Source of the DNA: Ichthyophonus hoferi
Taxonomy: Eukaryota; Opisthokonta; Ichthyosporea; Ichthyophonida; Ichthyophonidae
NCBI GenBank assembly: GCA_002751075.1
Contig: NAOQ01000161.1
Span: 1-31,203, forward strand
Reading direction: 5' to 3'
DNA length: 31,203 bases
A program made the translations under genes and the position numbers. Below the pieces are notes generated by a model. It saw only the letters and a program-made list of their open reading frames with translations. It had not been told where the DNA came from and did not search any database. The stretch's first letter is position 1. Each line of letters begins with the position of its first letter. This document shows, in pieces, positions 24,001-31,203 of this stretch.

Positions 24001-24548
24001 GTGGGGCTACTTAATTGTTTTACAAGATCAATTTGTGTTTTACATTATCTGGATGGTTTGTAGGATTTCTAGATTGTATAGTTATGTATACCTATAGTCT
24101 GTGACATTATAGGTGTGATGGATACATCTCCTGGATATTTAATGGTGTATGCATGAAGGCTGACCATATAAACGACATGTAGTCTATTAAGTCAATATAA
24201 AAAAGGATTGTGACTTCTAGCTGGAACATAAGTAGCAGTTTATGTGGCAAGGTATTACCCCCTCTCCCAAGTTAACAACATGAAAATGGAACCCTAATTA
24301 CTTTAAACAAGTAGAATTGACCATGACTATATGTATTAACATAGGCCGTGATCTGCAGGAAACTAGACCTGGACCTACATACAGCAGGAGTGTTCAGTAC
24401 AGAGCTGATCCTGTCGGGCATACTATGCCAACACCTGGACTTCGCTCTATATCCTACCCCTATCCAAGCATGTTCCTATCCTGCTATTCATCTTCTTCTA
24501 TGTTTTTCATTTCATTCCCTATCATGGTTTTCTGTTTCAGCCCTATAG
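12085..24548 (+). CDS. PAXIP1: PAXIP1/PTIP, six-BRCT-domain DNA-damage and chromatin adaptor
   Basis: Nineteen exons are modelled: 12085-12156, 13320-13463, 14489-14554, 15115-15171, 15464-15577, 16200-16953, 17410-17477, 17919-18053, 18351-18535, 18964-19190, 19284-19370, 19857-19909, 20400-20606, 20881-20949, 21509-21608, 22159-22250, 23052-23141, 23502-23608 and 24359-24548. The frame stays open for 938 residues (human about 1069). BRCT1 (about 5-90) and BRCT2 (about 99-185) are N-terminal, with Trp75 and Trp170. A Thr/Asn/Ser/Pro-rich linker follows. Next come BRCT3 (about 370-455, Trp438) and BRCT4 (about 491-575, Trp553), then a basic linker (AKRFKLSP), then BRCT5 (about 704-780, Trp768) and BRCT6 (about 787-920). 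Matches to human PTIP include VLFTG, FCLSESMKRA and LILSGIL. In the family, PTIP binds 53BP1 and joins MLL3/4 H3K4 methyltransferase complexes in the nucleus. Exon 3/4 borders, the exon 16 donor and the last acceptor are the weakest calls. Confidence 0.9.
12586..12602. repeat. Short (TA)n tract
   Basis: About 15 bases of TA in PAXIP1 intron 1. This is the first such tract after the TA-poor block that begins near 1.68 kb. Confidence 0.8.
12867..12895. repeat. Compound (TA)n(GA)n microsatellite
   Basis: A TA run passing directly into a GA run in PAXIP1 intron 1. Confidence 0.9.
13170..13185. repeat. (TA)n microsatellite
   Basis: About 16 bases of TA in PAXIP1 intron 1, about 135 bases before exon 2. 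Confidence 0.9.
13500..13890 (+). repeat. Pyrimidine-rich tract in PAXIP1 intron 2
   Basis: About 390 bases are strongly T/C-rich on the plus strand, including a CTGT/CTCT run near 13535-13570. This skew makes several overlapping spurious open frames that read as Leu/Phe/Ser-rich membrane-like peptides. They lie inside the intron after exon 2 (donor GTATGC at 13464) and are not genes. Confidence 0.7.
13930..13947. repeat. (TA)n microsatellite
   Basis: About 18 bases of TA in PAXIP1 intron 2. Confidence 0.9.
14184..14207. repeat. (TA)n microsatellite
   Basis: About 23 bases of TA in PAXIP1 intron 2. Confidence 0.9.
15655..15935 (+). repeat. Pyrimidine-rich stretch in PAXIP1 intron 5
   Basis: T/C-rich on the transcribed-sense strand between exon 5 (ends 15577) and exon 6 (starts 16200). 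A second T-rich stretch at about 16015-16060 follows. No coding signal is seen. Confidence 0.5.
16200..16953 (+). other. PAXIP1: PAXIP1 long exon 6: end of BRCT2, low-complexity linker, start of BRCT3
   Basis: This is the largest coding exon (754 bases). It begins SKYFTAQQAG and carries the BRCT2 tryptophan (SPAWVMECC). It then runs through about 180 residues dominated by Thr, Asn, Ser, Pro, Ile and Lys, and ends in BRCT3 (RFLSGCGMFF, residues from about 369). Vertebrate PTIP has a long glutamine-rich region between BRCT2 and BRCT3, which is absent here. The donor at 16954 is GTACGT, in phase 1. The open frame continuing to 17264 is intron read-through. Confidence 0.8.
19926..19972. repeat. 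Compound (TA)n(TG)n microsatellite next to a splice donor
   Basis: TA from about 19926 to 19950, then a TG run. It starts about 16 bases after the exon 12 donor (GT at 19910), which is itself a weak GTGCAA. Confidence 0.9.
22557..22812. repeat. ATCA/TGAT-rich block in PAXIP1 intron 16
   Basis: By eye, about nineteen ATCA or TGAT words occur in about 255 bases, in both orientations and irregularly spaced. The composition differs from the TA-rich introns around it. No open frame, terminal inverted repeats or target-site duplication could be recognised. Confidence 0.5.
23005..23029. repeat. (TA)n microsatellite next to a splice acceptor
   Basis: About 25 bases of TA ending about 22 bases before the exon 17 acceptor (AG at 23050-23051). 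It occupies the place where a polypyrimidine tract is normally expected. Confidence 0.9.
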
Positions 24549-25516
24549 CTCTATAGACCATAGTAGTATGGCTTTACCTAGACACATCAATAATAGCAGT
24601 GTGCGGTACCTTGCATTGTATTGAAATGCTTAAGTTCTTAGGAAATCGGATACTATGATCTGTGTTTATTGATTAATATATGTAGTGCACTAATCTAATT
24701 ATACTTACCATTAGGGACTGGGACTATATATATGCATGCTTGATAGCTATATATACGGCATACTACTGCAAAACTATTTTTTGCAATGATTTGATCGTAT
24801 ATGAAGGGTGATTGGATGACAAAGTACTGACCTCCCCAACCATTGATTTATACCACTTCCTTAACCAATCAACACGTATAGATTCTACGGTAATATGTAA
24901 GGTAACCACTTAATAATATGGCTATGTATATGTCCTTCACGCGTTTAAAAATATAAGGAGGTTAGGATAGTGATTCCCCCATCTGAAATAGAAAATAGAC
25001 TAGTTTAATGTTAAGTTTCTGGTTAAACGGTGTAGATAGTCGTACATAGAAGTAAGCAGATAAGGTAGAGAGAGATGTGTACGAACATATAGGCATATAG
25101 GAGCCACCCCCTCTTCTCGGTTATATATATAGTTAGACATCTATTTTGGATTTTCATTTGAAAGACAGCTTGTTTATACTGCAGGCACATAGGGATTTAC
25201 CATTACAGGAATAAATGTGAATATTAAAGAACAAAGAACCGAGGTCATATTGTATATACCACGGGACCATTATAGATAGTGAGTAGATAGAACATAATAA
25301 ACTAAACATACCCAAAAAGTTAGGTCTATAAGTTTATATATTTAAATTTATAGGCAGTTTGCCTTCGGATTGGGGCCAGGAGGTCTTAAACATCACAGTA
25401 CCATCACTCCCTTGGAGGAATGCTCGTCCTAAGCAACCTGCAGATCCTATCGCTAAGACAAAACTATGTTGTAGACATGTATACTCGTAACTTTTTTCAT
25501 CAAGACTTTACTTGAA
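24549..25516. other. Convergent spacer between PAXIP1 and the membrane-protein gene
   Basis: Nearly 1 kb with no gene seen. It should hold the 3' UTRs of both convergent genes. Plus-strand hexamers that could serve PAXIP1 are an ATTAAA near 25223 and an AATAAA near 25294, both far from the stop at 24548. No clear minus-strand AATAAA was noticed. Confidence 0.4.
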
Positions 25517-25846
25517 CTAGTTTTCGTCGCTTTCGTGGCTATGGGTGTTCCATGGATCCTCATGAACATGGGCATCCTCATTAGCGGTTTGCGTGGGGTC
25601 ATAAGATTCAGAATAATTTGAGTCATCATCAATATCAACTAATCCTAGTTTAGGAATCAAGCTGCCAACAGAGTGTAATACATATAGAATGAGCAGAGTG
25701 ATCATAATACCAGCAATCATATTAATGGCACCCTGCTTGCGCTCTTCGGAAGCAGTCATGACATGTGCACGCTTCTTCTTAACCACAGGGACATTCTCAG
25801 TAGGAGGAACTTCTCCATCTTCTTTAACATTCCTTTTGGTGGCCAT
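25517..25846 (-). CDS. Small single-pass membrane protein, unrecognised
   Basis: An uninterrupted 109-residue frame starts at the ATG at 25846 (context ACAAGATGG). This start is chosen because a good acceptor (CCCTTTCAG) lies only 5 bases upstream, at 25852-25860. The open frame upstream would then be 5' intron. Residues 1-38 are charged, with a basic KKKR at 23-26 and ERK at 35-37. A hydrophobic segment follows (about 39-58, GAINMIAGIMITLLILYVLH), then an acidic tail with DIDDD (71-75), several His and Glu, and no further membrane span. The positive-inside rule suggests a cytosolic N terminus and a lumenal or extracellular acidic tail. KLGLVDIDDD just after the membrane span faintly recalls the KLGIYDADGDGD of ASPH/junctin/junctate, but this is too short to name it. 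The codons look normal for this window. Confidence 0.65.
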   Translation of the reverse strand: MATKRNVKEDGEVPPTENVPVVKKKRAHVMTASEERKQGAINMIAGIMITLLILYVLHSVGSLIPKLGLVDIDDDSNYSESYDPTQTANEDAHVHEDPWNTHSHESDEN

Positions 25847-25851
25847 CTTGT

Positions 25852-26640
25852 CTGAAAGGGATAAATTTAGAACTGGAAAGCAATCGATATAGTTGGTAGA
25901 CAGAATACGTGTATATAAGATATATAGAATATAGTCCAAAATTTTGCCCTCTTGTATGCAAAAACAACATTTTTGAAAGAAGCTGTTAATATTTCAGATA
26001 TAGCGAAAAGTTCTATAATAAGTAAATAAAAAAAAAATTTGTGTTAGACTCTTATCCTTCCCTCTTCTTTTTATATATGCCTTTTATTATTCTCGTCAAT
26101 TTAACATAGTAACTACTAAGGTGACTTCACACACAATCCCTTTAGGGTGCATGTCTGCCCAAATAACTAATACCCATACAAAGCGCTATAAATTCATTTA
26201 TAAAAATCATAAATTCTATAAATATAGATATATTTAAGACACAAACATAAAATATATTACCCTGAAAATATAATAAAATAATACTTCGTAAAACTCTTCT
26301 TTATCTAGGTGACAACAAAACTCCCACAGAGATGGGTAATATATTAATTTACACTATTTTATAATAGCCAATAAAAATGGAATGTTATTTTTCTTTATTA
26401 ATGGATGTTATGCTAATTATCCTATGTATAATTAGTTGTTATGTCATTGACAAACAAGCAATGAAAAGCTAGACAATCGTCGCATGTTTATAGTAAGGCT
26501 GCCATATTTTTATTTATGTTAATTCTCAGTGTCTACATGAAGCCAGTCTGATATCATTGTGCATGGTTTTCAAAAAAAAGAAAAAAAAAAGCCTTACTTA
26601 ATAATATTTTAGCCCGATAAATATAAATTAGGCTAAGTGA
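25852..26640. other. Upstream region or 5' UTR intron of the membrane-protein gene
   Basis: AT-rich sequence with no coding signal beyond the acceptor at 25852-25860. A non-coding first exon probably lies further upstream, near the CCAAT boxes at 26666-26702, but its donor could not be fixed. Confidence 0.4.
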
Positions 26641-26654
26641 ATGGAACTACCTAT

Positions 26655-26720
26655 AGTGCTACGTGATTGGCTGACAATGATAAAGCTTTTTATTTCCATT
26701 GGCAACCCGACGGCTCTCTA
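26655..26720 (-). promoter_or_regulatory. Promoter-like patch with two CCAAT boxes
   Basis: ATTGG occurs at 26666-26670 and 26698-26702, which read CCAAT on the minus strand. An ACGTGATTGG context overlaps an E-box-like ACGTG. It lies about 820 bases upstream of the membrane-protein ATG and in the right orientation for that gene. Assignment as its promoter is inference. Confidence 0.35.
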
Positions 26721-26724
26721 TTAA

Positions 26725-27890
26725 CGATTCAGATCGAGTTTAATTCATGTTTATCATATTATATTAGGTCTACAGTTTAATCCGAATTTAATCACACTGC
26801 ATAACCTGTGCTTAAAATGGTATAAATTAACCACAATATGGCTGAGATGTGGCCTATAGTTTTGTTTACATCGTAGTCAGCCACCTGACGTGTGTCATTA
26901 TCTACCTGACTAAGGCTTTGTGGTGTACTAATATGTGGTCGTGTAGTACTATAGATAATAACTATTGAATTTGTATAATTATGTTGGTATAGTGTTAGTG
27001 TTAAAGTGCTACACATCTCCATAAAAAACCGCTAAAGTAGTTTTCTTTAGCTATTACTATGTACTCCAAAATAAAAGGTTACAGTGGTCCGATTCTAATG
27101 CACAATTCTATTGATTGTAGTGTATGCATATATTCCCAACGGGTGTGCAAAACTAATATTAGTTAGAACCAGATTTATCAAAGTTGGACACTATACTGTA
27201 GCTTAGAAACATATGCTTCTCGTTAGTGCATGGGTGCCCTTGTTATTACTTATTACTATAATTAATTGGGTCTGTATTATTGTAAGTGCTATAAATCTTA
27301 TTAAAAAACCTATTGGCGTCTCTTTGGACATCACTGAGTTTCAAGACAGCTGGAAGCAAATAATTTTCTCTCTTAGACTTTCTGATTACTCATATTTTAA
27401 TCACAGTAGAAGATGTTTTATCTCTCTTTATGTTTTTCACAAGCTTCTCAAATTTAATCTCCTGATTAAGTATACTATGTATAGATTAATTTGCAGCCGA
27501 ACTATTAATTAATTAAATATGCTTAATAATAATTTAGCATTAATTCAAGTAATTATATCCACAACAATTTTGTCCTATATTGTATATATAACTATATTTG
27601 ATAATATATACTATGACTTTTTTAATCCAAATCCGAAACAAGCTGGCGCATGGGACTTTCTTGAAGTTGATGGCCAGGTGTCCATGAAAAATCGAAGTAT
27701 GGATCGCAATTCTATATACCTATATGAATGTTTGCATCTATACGTATATAGATAGCGCTGGATTGTAATTTTACAGATGGAACAGCAAGATGAGTAAATA
27801 TAAGAATGAACACATACATGCTGAGTGTATGGTTGTATTTACAGAGTAAGGTAAAGAGAAAGATAGCATTCCAGCTCACCACAGAATCAT
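26725..27890. other. Intergenic stretch, nothing supported
   Basis: AT-rich. The short open frames here (for example around 27213-27512 and 27519-27755 plus, 26792-27022 minus) have biased, low-information translations and no splice or homology support. Confidence 0.5.
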
Positions 27891-27903
27891 TGTTTAATAC
27901 TTA

Positions 27904-27909
27904 TTTATT
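27904..27909 (-). terminator. Candidate polyadenylation signal of GPALPP1
   Basis: TTTATT on the plus strand, which is AATAAA on the minus strand, about 66 bases past the GPALPP1 stop codon. The distance is typical for a short 3' UTR. Confidence 0.55.
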
Positions 27910-27974
27910 ATACTCATTCGACTCTGATTCATTCAACTTTATGACTCTCATAAATACACGTAAGCAAGTTTTAA

Positions 27975-30900
27975 CTATAAAAAGCGCCTATCTCCCTTGG
28001 TGAATTTTGAATCCAGATTCGCCGACTCTTTAATTGCCTGCGCCCTCTTTTTGTCATTCATTTGATACACGTTCAGATCCGATTCTCTACTAAAAGGCCG
28101 CCACTCCTTAGCTGCTGCACCTCCGCCTTTTTCTTTGTGTATGTTCATCAACGTTGCGTTACGGTTGTTCGCCTAGAGAAAAAGAAAAGGGGGGAAATGG
28201 TGAGTGGATGGAAGAAGAAGAAAATAAATGGGCAAGAAAAAAGGCAATACTATAAATGATAGTCTGCCCCAATAACTCTCAAACTTCAAATAAAGATAGC
28301 AATACTAAAATCCAAGCCACAGAGATCTATGCAAGCATAACCAACTATATGCACAACTGAATCCAATCACTACTAAATCAGTGCTCATGCAGTAACCATA
28401 AACAGTTGCTTATCATAACTGAAATCGTATACCATCGCATTGTAATGACTTCATTTAAACATATTCTAGGCTAGGATTAAATTATATCTAATGACGTAAT
28501 TATACTATCTCAATCGAGTGCATACGTTAATAAACGGAGTAGCTTATCAAATCTCTCTGTTACAAAAACTTACATTATACTCATCGACAGCCTTGGCTAT
28601 AGCTTCATCACGGGCTGATTCCCGGCTACAGACAGCAGGCTTCTTGGGTTCCTCAGGATCAAAACCTCTTAATGCCTTAAGGCGAGCCTACACATTAGAG
28701 AGGGGTAGGGAATGAGAAAAGTCTATAAATAAAAGAAAATATAAAATGAAAAAATATACATAGGCGAGTGCCCTTATTATGTCTGTATGTGTGCAATTTA
28801 TATTAATGTGCAAGTAAGCCGTTTTAAAAATGTTAAGATAAATATACATATGGTCCATGCTACATCATATAGCACCTTTGTCGTATGCGGTACGTTCATA
28901 TACAATTGGAGGGTGTAGTGTAGAGTGGCACATTGAATTATATATACATGCCCATAGATGTATATGTAGAATTATAAATACGTATACACCCTCTTAATTA
29001 ATTTACACTACCTACCTTCTCCTGCCTCTCCGCTATACTCTGAGGGGTATCTGTCCAAGCTGAACGATCGCCCTTCTCTTTGGCTGGACCCTTGCTAAAC
29101 TGCCTTGCTTTAAGATTAGCTCCTGCATAAGTGTAGAGCCATGTTTAGTGGCACTATACCTGCATGTATAATATAATTTGAAACTGTGAAAATGTAAGTT
29201 ACTAATTTGGTGTGTTTATGTACTTGTATGTACCAGAGAACTGATATATGCATGGATATGTTTGAATCGTGTTTACTAGTGTAGCAGAATATGAAATTAT
29301 AAAGAGATGATATCAACCGTTGTACTTGTGGGTGTAGCTACGCTCGTATTGGCGTGCACATAATGTAAGTATGTGTATATACAAATGAGATATCCGGGCG
29401 CATATATATATATATATTCAGTTATATAGATTGTATTGGCTTTATAAAACAACTATTTCCTAGAGAGAAAATGAAACATCAATCCATTTATAATCAGTGT
29501 GCAGTCGAACATGGCTATAACATTAATAAATATACACAGGGAGGCCTGTATTCATAGACCTTCTGGATAGAACGTCTGTAAATGTGTTTGTGGGTATTGA
29601 GTATAGATATATATATATGATAGTATGTATAGATATGTGAAGCTATAAATATAAATAAGAATATATAACACTATAACAATGTGCAAACGTGCACGTAAGC
29701 CTTATAGGGGGTGGGAGACCTTACCTAATCCGAGGACATTCTCAGGTGGAAGTTCTATCATCCATGACTCTCGCACGAGCTTTTCAGATCCCATCTAGTG
29801 GCAACCAATCATATTGGCGATTAAATGGTGTGAGTATTGATCTCAGAGCTACATCATAATGGTATGTGTGTATATATACGTATATGTATTATTATATATA
29901 TACATTAAAATTCAAAGTCAGACCTGCCTGTCCAAGCTGCTGATCCTAATCAACCCTAGTACCGTTTATTCATCCTCTATTTTATATATAATATTCAATG
30001 TAGCCATGTATGCGGACATACACAATTATATTGATTTCAATATGGTGCATACCTATGTGCGCGCGTGTATCTTTCAGTGTATATACACTAAGGTTCCTCT
30101 TCATATATGTAATCTATAATATGATTCAGAACGCTCAATAAAGTGTTGTTGGTCGGAGAAAAATAATTAAAGGTCAACTCAAAATAAACAGCAGTTCAGG
30201 TATGTGTGTATGTTGTTATTATAGTAATGCATACATACATACATTTTATCAGATATCATAGTATACATTAAGTATATAAAAGGTTTATAGTCATAAGCTT
30301 AGAAGTTGTAGTAGAGGCAATAGTTCATAGGTATTGTATGTAAATTTATGTATAAGTGTAATGATATCAGTGATGGTAGCATTAAGAGATAACAATATAT
30401 AAGCAATATATAGATACATGTGTATATATATATATATGCAATAAATAAAGGATTGCCTACTTCTTTTTGTACTAATTTCATCCTCATAGCCTCACTTCTC
30501 TCATCAAATTCTCGAATCTTGTCCGCTAGGGCGTTCTCATTCTGACAGAAAATCAATCACAGTCAGTATGATAGCTTCATAAAACATGAAAGAATAAATA
30601 GAGAGAGGAAGAAGAAGAAGAAAGAAATAGATAGGAGAGGGTATAAGTATATATGCATATGGAGAGAAAAAAATAAATCTAGATATACATACATAAATAT
30701 ATATATATATATATATATATACCTACTCACCTACCTACATACATACATAAATACATACATACATACATACATATATACATACAGACAGACATACATACAT
30801 ACATGCATACATATATACATACATACAGACATACATACATACATACATACATACATACATAAATACATACATACATACATACATATAACAAGTAAAAGAC

Positions 30901-31203
30901 CCTTTGGTATGCTTCTACAAACCACTCTTTAACCAGGCTGACTTTCAGCCAGTACCTTACCTCATTCCCGCCCCTAGGTATGGCTGGGCCAATAACATCG
31001 CCATCCTCATCCTCATTCATTTCCTCGGGTACATACGAGGCTGCCTGTTGGTTCAGGTATTCCAAGGAAATTCCCTCTGGAAGGCATGGACCCTGTGGTC
31101 TACGTTTTTTTTTCTTCTCATCTTCATCTCGATTATCTTCAGAAATCATACGCCCTATAGCCGTGTCTGTAGATATAGGTCCCTCTGGTCCTACTACACT
31201 ACA
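27975..31203 (-). CDS. GPALPP1: GPALPP1, GPALPP-motif / DUF3752 protein (5' end beyond window)
   Basis: Six minus-strand exons: 30961-31203 (continues past the window edge), 30461-30541, 29725-29794, 29016-29122, 28574-28687 and 27975-28172. Phases agree, giving 270 residues to the TAG at 27975-27977; human GPALPP1 is about 340. The N-terminal part has degenerate GP-x-x-P motifs (VVGPEGP, QGPCLPEG, VIGPAIPRG) and a lysine/acidic patch. Then follow EFDERSEAMRMKL (human TEFEKRAQRMKEKL), LVRESWMIELPPE (human IVRESWMTELPPE), DRSAWTDTP (human DRSIWTDTP), and the C-terminal KKRAQAIKESANLDSKFTKG with final FL (human QKKALIKKSRELNTRFSHGKGNMFL). Every conserved block lands on a separate exon with GTAAG or GTAGG donors. 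The molecular role of this nuclear, charged protein is not well established, so I give none. It runs in the same direction as the membrane-protein gene. Confidence 0.92.
29400..29416. repeat. (TA)n microsatellite
   Basis: A short TA run in a GPALPP1 intron. Confidence 0.85.
30423..30438. repeat. Short (TA)n tract
   Basis: A TA run just beyond the donor of the 30461-30541 exon of GPALPP1 (about 20 bases into the intron on the minus strand). Confidence 0.8.
30697..30886. repeat. (AT)n followed by a (CATA)n/(TATG)n tetranucleotide array
   Basis: A 24-base AT run at 30697-30720 is followed, after a short CT/CA-rich link, by about 150 bases of imperfect CATA units with CAGA and AATA interruptions (30735-30886). 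It sits in the first visible GPALPP1 intron. Open frames through it translate to repeated Tyr-Val-Cys-Met and are artefacts. Confidence 0.95.

Noticed and set aside
27213-27755. Two adjacent plus-strand frames with hydrophobic segments, possibly a small membrane-protein gene
   Set aside because: The translations are typical of AT-rich non-coding DNA, the frames are not joined by plausible splice sites, and no similarity is recognised.
30727-31149. A 140-codon minus-strand frame with a long Tyr-Val-Cys-Met repeat tail
   Set aside because: The first part is a real GPALPP1 exon, but the tail is read-through past the GTAAGG donor at 30955-30960 into a CATA microsatellite.

Overview
The window is eukaryotic nuclear DNA. 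It is AT-rich and full of TA microsatellites, and its genes are split by GT-AG introns of roughly 90 to 1,200 bases. The recognisable gene content (a six-BRCT PTIP/PAXIP1 protein, the Bloom-complex subunit RMI2 and the GPALPP-motif protein GPALPP1) is that of an animal. The protein divergence from vertebrates and the small introns suggest an invertebrate, perhaps an early-branching one such as a sponge or placozoan, but I cannot place it further from sequence alone. Gene models were built by eye from translated exons, splice consensus, phase bookkeeping and remembered family sequences.

Layout. (1) 1-1404, plus strand: the 3' end of a gene for a protein of tandem beta-rich, H-type-lectin-like repeats. 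It starts outside the window. (2) 1405-7858: about 6.4 kb with no gene that I can support. (3) about 7859-10585, minus strand: RMI2, five exons, with a probable GC-AG intron and a 30-base microexon. The last few codons are uncertain. (4) 10586-12084: a spacer between two divergently transcribed genes, with a CCAAT box and an E2F-like site. (5) 12085-24548, plus strand: PAXIP1, modelled as 19 exons and 938 residues, with six BRCT domains. (6) 24549-25516: no gene seen. (7) 25517-25846, minus strand: an unrecognised 109-residue single-pass membrane protein. (8) 25852-27974: promoter-like CCAAT boxes and otherwise no gene. (9) 27975-31203, minus strand: GPALPP1, six exons, with its 5' end beyond the window.

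RMI2 and PAXIP1 sit head to head. Both families act in genome maintenance: RMI2 in the BLM-TOP3A-RMI1-RMI2 dissolvasome, PTIP in damage signalling and H3K4 methyltransferase complexes. A shared cell-cycle-regulated control region is therefore plausible but unproven. The most notable protein-level observation is that the lysine expected in the phosphopeptide pocket of the C-terminal PAXIP1 BRCT pair reads as asparagine. I found no CRISPR array, intact transposon, viral element or recognisable new multi-gene system.
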